Positions 37,262-45,094 of a stretch of DNA of 64,000 nucleotides are shown here, in pieces. The first letter of the stretch is position 1. Each line of letters starts with the position of its first letter. Position numbers and translations under genes: made by a program. Source of the stretch: CAIWHR01 sp963734055 (GTDB lineage: Bacteria; Pseudomonadota; Gammaproteobacteria; Burkholderiales; Casimicrobiaceae); NCBI GenBank assembly GCA_963734055.1, contig CAVTFQ010000002.1:558001-622000 (forward strand), written 5' to 3'. Under the pieces are notes generated by a model that ran no database searches, was not told the origin of the DNA, and saw only the letters and a program-made list of their open reading frames with translations.

Positions 37262-37603
37262 ATGCCCAAAGGCGGACGCGTTCGGAATCCGGGCCCGTGC
37301 GCCGCGGCAGGCCTCGCGGGGGTCGCGGCACTTCTGCTCGCCTCGTGCAGCGGAAACGGCGAGGCGCCGCTCACCGGCTACATCGAGGGCGAATACCTTC
37401 GCGTCGCGGCGCCGTTCGCGGGAACGCTGCAGCAGCTTGCGGTGCAGCTTGGCGCGCAAGTCGTCGCCGGCGCGGCGCCGGCCGACAAGGCGATGTCACG
37501 CGAAAAGCCAGCGGTCCGGAGGCCGCGCGTCGCCGAACGATGGAGGTCGGCCGTTGGTCCGGCGCTGAGAACGTCGCCTGCGGCGGTAGAGGCCCACGAC
37601 TGA
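37262..37603 (+). pseudogene. Truncated HlyD/EmrA-type membrane fusion lipoprotein
   Basis: ATG 37262 begins a lipoprotein signal (LLLASCSG) followed by 'GEAPLTGYIEGEYLRVAAPFAGTLQQLAVQLGAQVVAGA', the typical start of an HlyD-family adaptor. The expected hairpin and barrel domains are missing. After about residue 65 the sequence turns into unrelated Arg-rich residues to the stop at 37603. The usual partner genes (ABC permease, outer-membrane factor) are absent. This looks like the 5' remnant of a deleted efflux operon. A functional short product cannot be fully excluded. Confidence 0.7.
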
Positions 37604-37654
37604 GTGAGGCGGGCGAGCGCAGCGAGCCGAAGCCCGAGGACGCCCGCGCGCGAG

Positions 37655-37663
37655 TGCTATCAT
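37655..37663 (+). promoter_or_regulatory. Extended -10 promoter of the LysE-type exporter
   Basis: TGCTATCAT at 37655-37663 is an extended -10 (TGn plus TATCAT), followed by CGG. It lies 24 bp before ATG 37688. It is placed after the truncated HlyD gene, so the exporter is probably transcribed on its own. Confidence 0.5.
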
Positions 37664-37687
37664 CGGCCACCTTTCGCAGGCCCAACA

Positions 37688-38320
37688 ATGCCGCTCGACA
37701 CCTGGCTCGCGTTCTTCGTCGCGTCGTGGCTCATCTCGCTGTCGCCGGGGGCGGGCGCCATCTCGTGCATGACGGCCGGGATGCGCTTCGGCTACCGCCG
37801 CGGCCTCTGGAACATCTTCGGGCTGCAGCTCGGCATCATGTTCATCCTGGTCGTCGTTGCCGCGGGGCTGGGCGCCGTGCTCGCGGCGTCCGCGACGGCG
37901 TTCGCGACCGTCAAGTGGCTGGGCGCCGCCTACCTCGTCTGGCTCGGCATCCAGCAGTGGCGCGCGCCGGCGGTGCCGCTCGCCGTGGACAGGCGCGGCA
38001 TTCCATCCGAAGGCACGCGCAAGGCGCTCGTCCTCCGTGGCTTCCTCGTCAACGCGACGAACCCCAAGGGCCTGCTGTTCATGCTCGCGGTGCTGCCGCA
38101 GTTCATCGATCCCGTGCGACCGCAGCTGCCGCAATACGCGATCTGCGCGGGCACGCTGCTCTTCACCGATCTCGTCGTGATGAGCGGATACACGGGACTC
38201 GCGGCGCGCGTGCTGCGGCTGCTCCGCGCCCCGCATCACCTGCGCGCGATGAACCGGACCTTCGGCGGCCTCTTCGTCGCGGCGGGCGCGTTGCTCGCGA
38301 CCTTCCGCCGCGCCGCCTGA
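37688..38320 (+). CDS. LysE/RhtB-family amino acid exporter
   Basis: A 210-residue protein with five or six membrane helices and the N-terminal family signature 'FVASWLISLSPGAGAISCMTAGMRFGYRRG'. It also has 'NATNPKGLLFMLAVLPQF' in the middle. The family exports homoserine, threonine, lysine or similar compounds; which one is not readable. ATG 37688 is set by the family N-terminus. Confidence 0.9.
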   Translation: MPLDTWLAFFVASWLISLSPGAGAISCMTAGMRFGYRRGLWNIFGLQLGIMFILVVVAAGLGAVLAASATAFATVKWLGAAYLVWLGIQQWRAPAVPLAVDRRGIPSEGTRKALVLRGFLVNATNPKGLLFMLAVLPQFIDPVRPQLPQYAICAGTLLFTDLVVMSGYTGLAARVLRLLRAPHHLRAMNRTFGGLFVAAGALLATFRRAA

Positions 38321-38336
38321 TTCCTCCGGGCCGCCG

Positions 38337-39326
38337 ATGGGGACGCCGGCCGATTTCCTGAAACGAGTGGCCCGCCGCGCGCGCCGCGGCTTCCGTCGCG
38401 CCGGCCAGCAGGTGCGGAAGGTGCCCGGCCTGCCGCCGCAGAAGCCCGAGGACATCAGCGCGCGGCACTGGGACGCGTACGCGGCCGCCGGAGAATATCC
38501 GCAGTGGACGCAGCATCCGCTGATCGAGGCTGCCGTCTACCGGCGGATCACCGGCGGCGACAACAAGTACTGGCTCAACTGGCTGCTCGAGGACGTGCTC
38601 GACGGTCCGTTCGAGCGTGCGCTCTCGCTCGCCTGCGGCACCGGCGGCCACGAGCTCATCGTCGCGCACTCGGGCAAGGTCCGGCACATCGACGCGTTCG
38701 ACCTCTCGCCCAAGTCCGTCGAGATCGCGCGGAAGAACGCGAAGGACGCGGGCGTCGACAACATCCGCTTCTTCGAGGCCGGATTCGACGACTTTGATTC
38801 GAAACTCGGCGATGCCAGGTTCGACCTCGTCTGCTTCTTCGGCTCGCTCCACCACGTGCGCGAGATCGATACCGTGCTGGGGGCGGTCCATCGCCGGATG
38901 CGGCACGGCGGACGTCTCGTCTTCAACGAGTACACGGGCGACTGCTACACGATCCTCGACGACCGCAAGGTCGCGACGATCAACCGGCTCCTCGAGACGC
39001 TCGACCCGGTCTTCCTGAACCCCGACCGGCCGCGCTACGTGAACCCGACGCTCGATGCGATGCTCTCGGGCGATCCGTCCGAGGGTGTTCGCGCCGCGCT
39101 GATCCTTCCGTTCCTGCGCCATCGCTTCGAGATCGAGCACCTGCGGCCGTTCGGGGGAGCGATCCTGCACATGCTCTACCGCAGCCTCGACGCGAAGAAG
39201 GTGTCCGACGGCTCGCCGGAATCGGAGTCGATCGTCCGGCTCCTGATCGAGGTCGACCGGCTGCTCTACGAGGACGCGCACTACCTGCCGTCGGATTTCC
39301 ACGTCGGTGTCTGCCGGAAGCGGTAG
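38337..39326 (+). CDS. SAM-dependent methyltransferase, class I
   Basis: A 329-residue methyltransferase with motif I 'ALSLACGTGGHE', an acidic loop 'IDAFDLSPKSVEIA' and a post-I block 'FDLVCFFGSLHHV'. The basic N-terminal 35 residues and the rest are of unknown role. It opens the surface-glycan cluster, 16 bp after the exporter gene and 8 bp before a lipoprotein gene. It probably methylates a sugar or lipid-linked intermediate, by context only. Confidence 0.85.
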   Translation: MGTPADFLKRVARRARRGFRRAGQQVRKVPGLPPQKPEDISARHWDAYAAAGEYPQWTQHPLIEAAVYRRITGGDNKYWLNWLLEDVLDGPFERALSLACGTGGHELIVAHSGKVRHIDAFDLSPKSVEIARKNAKDAGVDNIRFFEAGFDDFDSKLGDARFDLVCFFGSLHHVREIDTVLGAVHRRMRHGGRLVFNEYTGDCYTILDDRKVATINRLLETLDPVFLNPDRPRYVNPTLDAMLSGDPSEGVRAALILPFLRHRFEIEHLRPFGGAILHMLYRSLDAKKVSDGSPESESIVRLLIEVDRLLYEDAHYLPSDFHVGVCRKR

Positions 39327-39334
39327 AGCCGATC

Positions 39335-39835
39335 GTGCGCGGTCTCGCCGCCCTCGCCCTCGCCGCGGCGGTCGCGCTCGCGGCGGCGTGCTCGCGGGAG
39401 CCCGAGGCCCAGTCCTTCGGAAGCGCGCTGCCGGAGCCCGCGCGCGGCCTCTCGTTTTCGCCCGGCGGCCGCTGTCATGTCGACATCGCCAGCGGGACGC
39501 CGATCGACCGTGGCTGGCGCACCGACACCTCCAAGGCGATCTGGATTTCCGGCTGGGCACTCGAGGACCCGGCGAAGCCCGCCTCCGACTGGGTCGTGGT
39601 CGAGCTCGCGGCGCCCGGCGACCGCGCCCGCTTCTTCGCGGTCTCGACGATCCGCAAGCGGCATGCCGAGCTGGCAGCGCGGTTGGGTGACGGTCCCGGC
39701 GTGAGAAACGCGGCGTTCGAGCTCGTCGCCCGCGCGGACGCGCTGCCCCGCGGCCGCTACTCGGTGCGCATCCTGATGCGCGGCGGGAACGGCGGGCTGA
39801 TCTGCGAGACCGGACGCGTGCTGGACCTGATCTGA
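39335..39835 (+). CDS. Lipoprotein with a 'GWA' beta-type domain (copy A)
   Basis: A 166-residue protein from GTG 39335, with a lipoprotein signal ending at ALAAAC (Cys19). The body contains 'GGRCHVD', 'ISGWALEDP', 'DWVVVELA', 'RLGDGPGVRNAAFEL', 'LPRGRYSVRIL' and 'CETGRVL'. The same blocks occur in the lipoprotein at 41648, and a similar pattern occurs at the C-terminus of the membrane protein at 45095. I do not know a function. The two internal cysteines could form a disulfide. Such domains are often fused to glycan-synthesis membrane proteins (from memory, not searched). Confidence 0.8.
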   Translation: MRGLAALALAAAVALAAACSREPEAQSFGSALPEPARGLSFSPGGRCHVDIASGTPIDRGWRTDTSKAIWISGWALEDPAKPASDWVVVELAAPGDRARFFAVSTIRKRHAELAARLGDGPGVRNAAFELVARADALPRGRYSVRILMRGGNGGLICETGRVLDLI

Positions 39836-39860
39836 GCGGTGAAAGCCCCCGCCGCGAGCG

Positions 39861-40550
39861 TCACCCACGCCGCAGCACCGAGATCATCTCGGGGCCGCAG
39901 AGCTCGTAGTGGCGGATCTCGAAGGCGCCCTGGAGGTAGTCGCGCGCGCGGCAGAGAAAGTCGAGCCACGTGTTGCCGTCCCACACGTGGTAGTGGATGC
40001 TGAAGCCGCTCTCGATGTTGAGCCGCGCGTTCTCGAGCGCGGCCGCCGGGTCGTCGATCCCGTTGATCAGCTTCGCCCACTCGAGGAAATGCCCCTCGCG
40101 CGATCCCCGGCCGCCGTCCGCGTCGTCGGCGACGAGGTGATCGAAGGTCGTCAGCGGTCGCACGCTGTCGAAGCAGCAGCGCATGTCGGGCATCGCGTAG
40201 AACAACCAGCCGCCGGGCGCGATCTTGCGCAGGTGGTTGCGCAGCGTGCCGAGGGGATTCTCGCAGTGCTCGAGCATGTGGTTTGCGACCAGGAAGCCCT
40301 GCGATGCGTCGCCGATCGTGTCGAGGCGCTCGCCGTCGTCCACGAGGTCCACGGTCACGAAGGTCGACGCGTCCATCGTCGGGTACTGCTGGTGGAGCTC
40401 CGCGACCGTGCGGAAGTCGACGTACCGGACGCGGCTGCCGGCGGGCAGCGGCGTCGGCGAGTCCAGCGCGCCGATCTCGATGCCGCTGCCGGCGAGGTAG
40501 CGGGCGGCGATTCGCCGTCGCTCGGCGATGATCTCTTCGGGCAACGGCAT
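39861..40550 (-). CDS. SAM-dependent methyltransferase of a glycan-cluster family
   Basis: A 229-residue protein with 'GIEIGALDSPTPLPAG', 'VDLVDDGERL' and 'NHMLEHCENPLGTLRNHLRKIAPGGWLFYAMPD'. The last is a post-motif I methyltransferase block. Proteins starting with this 'EIGALDSPTPLP' form are usually near glycosyltransferases. Start ATG 40550 is taken from the family N-terminus 'MPLPEEIIAERRRIAARYL'. It runs against the lipoprotein gene (25 bp gap) and follows the acyltransferase by 4 bp. Confidence 0.82.
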   Translation of the reverse strand: MPLPEEIIAERRRIAARYLAGSGIEIGALDSPTPLPAGSRVRYVDFRTVAELHQQYPTMDASTFVTVDLVDDGERLDTIGDASQGFLVANHMLEHCENPLGTLRNHLRKIAPGGWLFYAMPDMRCCFDSVRPLTTFDHLVADDADGGRGSREGHFLEWAKLINGIDDPAAALENARLNIESGFSIHYHVWDGNTWLDFLCRARDYLQGAFEIRHYELCGPEMISVLRRG

Positions 40551-40554
40551 CGTG

Positions 40555-41649
40555 CTACGCGGGCGGAGAAGCCACGGGCGAAGGTCGTGATTCCCGTTGC
40601 CAGGGCACGCGCGGGAAGCGCGCCTTGAGCCAGCCGTAGACGCGGTGCTCGAGCATGCCGTAGAGCAGGCCCGAGCCCATCCCGACCGCGAACAGTCCGA
40701 CGATGCCCGCGAGCCAGTGGACCTGCCGCACGCCAATCAGCGCGTTGAACAGGAGCGCGATCACGGCGTTGTGGATCAGGTAGAGGCCGTAGGACCCGTC
40801 GCCCCACTGCGTCAGCACGCCGTCCCTCGAGGCGTCGCGGACGAGCGCCATGCGCGCGGTTGCGGCGACGAGGCAGGTGGTCGCGAGGCTGACCGAGAGC
40901 AGCCGCCATTCCGTCTGCGCGAAGAACTCGCCGCCGATCGCAAGTCCCGGCACGAGCGCGAAGAGCGTCTTCGCGAGAGCGGGGTCGAGGCGGCGGTGGA
41001 AATAGTACGCGAGCACGCCGCCGATGAACGCGTAGTTGTAGGCCGACAGCGCGATCCGCGGGAACGTCGGCGTGAAGCTCGTGCAGCACGACGGTGCGAT
41101 GACCGCGACGCCGGTGATCGCGCCGGCCCAGGCGATGCAGAACGCCGCGAGGATCCGGTTCGAGCGCGCGGTCCACAGAAGGGCGACGAGCGCGTAGAAG
41201 AAGACCTCGTAGACGAGCGTCCACTCGATGCTGCCGAGCGGGCGCGGCACGTCGCCCAGAGGCAGCAGCGTGAGGCCCAGGATCGTCCCGCGGTTCCACG
41301 CGAAGCCGCCGAAGACCAGCGTGTTCAGCACGACGACGATCGCGACGGCGAGCCAGAACCCCGGGTAGATGCGGAGGAAGCGGAGCCACAGGAACGCGCT
41401 GCTCGACCGCCGCTGGACGGAGCTCGTGATGACGAAGCCCGAGATCGTGAAGAACGTGAGGATGCCGAACTGCGAGAGCTCGCCGAAATAGTAGGCGGCG
41501 TCGCGCGGCAGCTGGCCGCCATGCGTGCTGACGTAGAATACGGAGTGGAAGAGGACGACGAACGAGGCCGCGAACAGGCGCAGGCACTGGATCAGGTAAT
41601 AGCGCCCGCCCGACGCCCCGCGCGCGCGCTCACCCATCTCCAGCTCCAT
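40555..41649 (-). CDS. Membrane acyltransferase (acyltransferase 3 / OafA-YrhL type)
   Basis: A 364-residue protein with ten or so membrane helices. The family signature is at the N-terminus: 'YYLIQCLRLFAASFVVLFHSVFY' with catalytic-type His, and 'RFLRIYPGFWLAV'. It transfers acyl groups to extracytoplasmic sugars in O-antigen or exopolysaccharide. Start ATG 41649 is used; the second Met at 41637, which has a better-spaced GGAG, is equally possible. The 41649 ATG overlaps head-to-head with the ATG of lipoprotein copy B on the other strand. Confidence 0.9.
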   Translation of the reverse strand: MELEMGERARGASGGRYYLIQCLRLFAASFVVLFHSVFYVSTHGGQLPRDAAYYFGELSQFGILTFFTISGFVITSSVQRRSSSAFLWLRFLRIYPGFWLAVAIVVVLNTLVFGGFAWNRGTILGLTLLPLGDVPRPLGSIEWTLVYEVFFYALVALLWTARSNRILAAFCIAWAGAITGVAVIAPSCCTSFTPTFPRIALSAYNYAFIGGVLAYYFHRRLDPALAKTLFALVPGLAIGGEFFAQTEWRLLSVSLATTCLVAATARMALVRDASRDGVLTQWGDGSYGLYLIHNAVIALLFNALIGVRQVHWLAGIVGLFAVGMGSGLLYGMLEHRVYGWLKARFPRVPWQRESRPSPVASPPA

Positions 41650-42160
41650 GACGATCTTCCGCTCCCCCCGCAAGGCGCGCCGGCACGCGACGCTGGTGGC
41701 GCTCGCTCTCGCGCTCACGGCGTGTGCAGAATACCTTGGCACGAGCTTCTCGCAAATAGCGCCGCCCGAATTGGCGGGAGGCGAGCCGCAGGCGGGCGGC
41801 AAATGCTGGCTCGAGGCCGTCAACGGCGCGGAGCCCGGCGCGCCCTGGCAGGTGTCGCGTCAGCACCGCGTCCACTTCCAGGGATGGGCGGTCGACGGCG
41901 CGACGCTCTCGACCTCGGGCTGGCTCGTCGTCCGCCTGTCGAACGCCGGCGGCCGCTATTACGCACTCACCTGGGCGCGCGCCAACCGCGAGGACGTCGG
42001 ACGCGCGCTCGGTGCGGGACCGGGCATCGCGCAGGCGGGATTCGACCTCATGGGCACGCTGCAGCAGGTGCCGCCGGGAACGTACGACATCGACCTCGTC
42101 GTCGGCGCGCCGACAGGCCCGGTGTCCTGCGCGACGGGCCGACAGCTGGTCGCCGTCTGA
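41648..42160 (+). CDS. Lipoprotein with a 'GWA' beta-type domain (copy B)
   Basis: A 170-residue lipoprotein (signal with basic start, lipobox ALTAC, Cys26). Blocks 'GGKCWLE', 'FQGWAVDG', 'GWLVVRL', 'LGAGPGIAQAGFDL', 'VPPGTYDIDLVV' and 'CATGRQL' align in order with the lipoprotein at 39335, so the two are paralogues. ATG 41648 has no clear Shine-Dalgarno and overlaps the divergent acyltransferase start. It converges on the next methyltransferase gene with 2 bp between. Function unknown; a glycan-cluster envelope role is inferred. Confidence 0.8.
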   Translation: MTIFRSPRKARRHATLVALALALTACAEYLGTSFSQIAPPELAGGEPQAGGKCWLEAVNGAEPGAPWQVSRQHRVHFQGWAVDGATLSTSGWLVVRLSNAGGRYYALTWARANREDVGRALGAGPGIAQAGFDLMGTLQQVPPGTYDIDLVVGAPTGPVSCATGRQLVAV

Positions 42161-42162
42161 CG

Positions 42163-42939
42163 CTAGGTTCGCTGCCACACGACGACGATCGTCTTGCCGA
42201 CCCGGTAGCCGAAGAGCGGGTCGACGAGCCGCGATAGCGGCACCATTCCCCGGTCCCACACGCGGATCTGCGCCGCCGTCGGCAGGGGGCTCCGCAGGAG
42301 CACGCGGTTCGCGAGCGACGCGAAGAGCCCGACCGCGTCGAGGTGACGCAGGCGAACCACGCGAGCACCCGCGGGACCGAGCGCGAGCAGCGAGGCTCGC
42401 GTATAGCGGCGGCAGTGCCCGACTGCGGCGTCGAACGGGCTCCAGAGCCACGCGTGCGCAGGCGCGAGCACGATCAGGTGTCCGCCCGGATTCAGGCGCA
42501 GGAGCGCCCGCGCCAGCTCGTCCTGATCACGCTCGATGTGCTCGAGCACGTCGATATAGAGCACGGTGTCGAAGCGCTCGTCTTCCCGAATCGACGACAG
42601 CGTGCCGACCCTGCACTCGCAGAACGGGGGCAATGCTCCCGCGCGGATCCGCGCCTCGAGCTGGGCGGCGAGAGCGGCATCCGGCTCGACGCATACCCAG
42701 CGCAGGTGCGGGCCCGGGCAGAGGATTTCCGTCGTGCCCCCGATGCCCGCCCCGACCTCGAGCACGGCCGGGCCGAGAAAGGGCGAGAGCGACCGCGCGT
42801 AGTACCGCTTCCAGCGAACGGCATCGGCGAAGAGGGCGAGCTCCGAGCCTTCGTAGCTGAAGCCGGCGGTCGCAGGATCCCGCGGGCCTTGGCTTCGCCC
42901 TGCTCGCCCAGGCGTTCGGGACGGCCCGCCGGCGCTCAT
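42163..42939 (-). CDS. SAM-dependent methyltransferase, class I
   Basis: A 258-residue methyltransferase with motif I 'VLEVGAGIGGTTEIL', 'WVCVEPDAALAAQLEARI' and 'VLYIDVLEHIERDQDELARALLRLNPGGHLIVLAPAH'. It resembles the small methyltransferases coupled to polyprenyl-phosphate glycosyltransferases. ATG 42939 overlaps the glycosyltransferase stop by 4 bp, so both are made together. Confidence 0.87.
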   Translation of the reverse strand: MSAGGPSRTPGRAGRSQGPRDPATAGFSYEGSELALFADAVRWKRYYARSLSPFLGPAVLEVGAGIGGTTEILCPGPHLRWVCVEPDAALAAQLEARIRAGALPPFCECRVGTLSSIREDERFDTVLYIDVLEHIERDQDELARALLRLNPGGHLIVLAPAHAWLWSPFDAAVGHCRRYTRASLLALGPAGARVVRLRHLDAVGLFASLANRVLLRSPLPTAAQIRVWDRGMVPLSRLVDPLFGYRVGKTIVVVWQRT

Positions 42940-43910
42940 CCCGCACGCAGCGTCGTCGTCGCCGTCAGGTACTCCGCCGCCATCCGGCGCGGAATCAGCG
43001 AAGGCATCGATCGGTTGTTGAGCAGCAGGAAGATGGCGCCGAGCGAGAGCATCAGCGTCTGCAGCAGCACGATGACCAGCGCCGCGACCGTATACGTCGC
43101 CCAGCCCGGGATCGCGAGATCGGTGAAGAGACGGATTCCCACGACGACGCCGATTCCCCCGACGGTGCCGATGGCCAGCCCGAACGAAAAGAGCAGGATC
43201 CGCGTGAACGCGACATCGCTGTAGACGGAGACGGCGGAAAGGCCGTGGACCAGCAGGCCGACCAGGTTCATCTTGCTGCGCCCCGCATAGCGGACGCCGC
43301 GATCGGTCGGACACGCGTGGATCTGCATCCGCGAACGCGTGATCGCGGCCGCGAGATTGTTCCAGATCTCCGGCATCGCGACGAGCCGGCTCACCCACGG
43401 TGCCGGCAGCACGCAGAAGTTCCCGAAGGCAATGGCCTTGCCGGTCAGCAGCCGGAAGAGGAGCTTGTATAACGCGTAGAAGACGCGGAACAGCGGGCCT
43501 TCGGAGCGCCGCGCGCGCCGCGCGACGACGATCCGGCGCGGATCCTCGTGGAGTGCGGCGAGCAGCATGGGAACGTCCTCGGGGCGATCCTCGCCGTCGG
43601 AATCCATGATAATCGCTGCGCCGTAGCGCGCGCGCGCGTCGACCTCGGTGAGCCCGACGGCGATCGCGCGCTGGTGCCCAAGGTTGCTCGCGAGATGCAG
43701 CACGTCGACGCGGCCCAGGTGCGCGAGGCCGGCGCCGGCGAGGAACGCGTCGGGCAGTGGCTCGGTCGAGCCGTCGTCGACGGCGATAACGTCGAGGGTG
43801 ACCCCCCGCAGCCCGGCGGCCATCGCGTCGAGCCGCAGCGCGAGCTCGTGGAAGGACTCCCAGTCGTTGTAGACCGGCGTGACGATCGCGACTCGCTCGT
43901 CGGGCGGCAT
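42936..43910 (-). CDS. Family 2 glycosyltransferase, polyprenol-phosphate type
   Basis: A 324-residue protein. The GT-A domain has 'VAIVTPVYNDWESF', 'VDDGSTE' and the D-x-D region 'MDSDGEDRPED'; two C-terminal membrane helices lie near residues 235-300. This design matches DPM1/GtrB enzymes that make undecaprenyl- or dolichyl-phosphate-linked sugars. The donor and acceptor are unknown. It is coupled to the methyltransferase downstream. Confidence 0.9.
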   Translation of the reverse strand: MPPDERVAIVTPVYNDWESFHELALRLDAMAAGLRGVTLDVIAVDDGSTEPLPDAFLAGAGLAHLGRVDVLHLASNLGHQRAIAVGLTEVDARARYGAAIIMDSDGEDRPEDVPMLLAALHEDPRRIVVARRARRSEGPLFRVFYALYKLLFRLLTGKAIAFGNFCVLPAPWVSRLVAMPEIWNNLAAAITRSRMQIHACPTDRGVRYAGRSKMNLVGLLVHGLSAVSVYSDVAFTRILLFSFGLAIGTVGGIGVVVGIRLFTDLAIPGWATYTVAALVIVLLQTLMLSLGAIFLLLNNRSMPSLIPRRMAAEYLTATTTLRAG

Positions 43911-44007
43911 CGGTCAGGGCCTGTTCACGCTATGGGTGCAAACGCGAACGGGTGGCGTAGGACGCCGATCGAGGAGGTGTCCATGGTGTGGGGTGTGTGG
44001 ACGGGCC

Positions 44008-44961
44008 CTAGCCGTGCATCGCGGATCGGAAGTGCTCGATCGTCTGCGCGAGCCCCTGATCGAGCGGCGTCACCGGTTCCCAGCCCAAAGTCCTTCGCGC
44101 CAAACCGATGTCGGGCTGACGCTGCCGCGGATCGTCCTCGGGCAGCGGCAGGAAGCGAAGCTCCGACTTCGAGCCCGTGAGCGCGACGATGCGCCGCGCG
44201 ATGTCCGCGATCGTGAGCTCGTGCGGGTTGCCGAGGTTCATCGGGCCCGTCACATCGTCCGGGGTCTCCATCAGCCGCACGAGCGCGTCGACCATGTCGT
44301 CGACGTAGCAGAGCGACCGCGTCTGCCCACCGTCGCCGAAGATCGTGAGCGGCTCGTCGCGCAGTGCCTGGACGATGAACGTCGAGATCACGCGGCCGTC
44401 GGCCGGATGCATGTTGGGGCCGTACGTGTTGAAGATGCGCGCGACCTTGATCCGGAGCCGGTGCTGGCGGTGATAGTCGAAGAAGAGCGTCTCCGCGCAG
44501 CGCTTGCCCTCGTCGTAGCACGAGCGCTTGCCGATCGGGTTGACGCGCCCCCAGTAGTCCTCGGTCTGCGGATGCACCTCGGGGTCGCCGTACACTTCGC
44601 TGGTCGACGCCTGCAGGATCGGCACGCGGAGGCGCTTCGCGAGTCCCAGCATGTTGATCGCGCCGTGGACGGAGGTCTTCGTCGTCTGCACCGGGTCGTG
44701 CTGGTAGTGGATCGGCGATGCGGGGCAGGCGAGGTTGTAGATCCGGTCGACCTCGACGTGGAGCGGGAACGTGACGTCGTGCCGCAGGAGCTCGAACTCG
44801 GGATCGTCGAGCAGGGCGATGACGTTGTCGCGGGTGCCGGTGAAGAAGTTGTCGGCACAGATGACCTGGCAGCCGTCCTTCAGCAGACGCGCGCACAGGT
44901 GCGAACCCAGGAACCCGGCGCCGCCGGTCACGAGCACGCGCAACCTGCCGTATCTAGGCAT
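44008..44961 (-). CDS. UDP-glucuronate decarboxylase (UDP-xylose synthase)
   Basis: A 317-residue short-chain dehydrogenase. It has the NAD-binding GGAGFLG at 13-19, the 'DNFFTGTRDN' loop and the catalytic Y149-x3-K153, in the 'RSCYDEGKR' context diagnostic for UXS-type decarboxylases. It makes UDP-xylose from UDP-glucuronate, so the surface glycan may contain xylose or a derived sugar. GGGGGAGG precedes ATG 44961; the frame also opens at TTG 44973. Confidence 0.93.
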   Translation of the reverse strand: MPRYGRLRVLVTGGAGFLGSHLCARLLKDGCQVICADNFFTGTRDNVIALLDDPEFELLRHDVTFPLHVEVDRIYNLACPASPIHYQHDPVQTTKTSVHGAINMLGLAKRLRVPILQASTSEVYGDPEVHPQTEDYWGRVNPIGKRSCYDEGKRCAETLFFDYHRQHRLRIKVARIFNTYGPNMHPADGRVISTFIVQALRDEPLTIFGDGGQTRSLCYVDDMVDALVRLMETPDDVTGPMNLGNPHELTIADIARRIVALTGSKSELRFLPLPEDDPRQRQPDIGLARRTLGWEPVTPLDQGLAQTIEHFRSAMHG

Positions 44962-44985
44962 GTCCTCCCCCAAGACGTCCGCGTG

Positions 44986-44991
44986 ATTCTA
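44986..44991 (-). promoter_or_regulatory. -10 box of the UDP-xylose synthase gene
   Basis: GTAGAATCACG on the minus strand, 25 bp before the ATG. The context is nearly the same as that of pyrC (GTATAATCACG). A poor -35. The other strand carries GCATACTC near 45041, which might serve the divergent membrane-protein gene, but this is weak. Confidence 0.4.
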
Positions 44992-45094
44992 CGTCAGCTT
45001 CGCGTCGCGGAATGCCGCCGAGCGGCGAGCCGCCGGTGTGGCATACTCGGTTGGCCCTCCGACACGCGTACGTTCGCGCTCCGCTTCGCACCGA

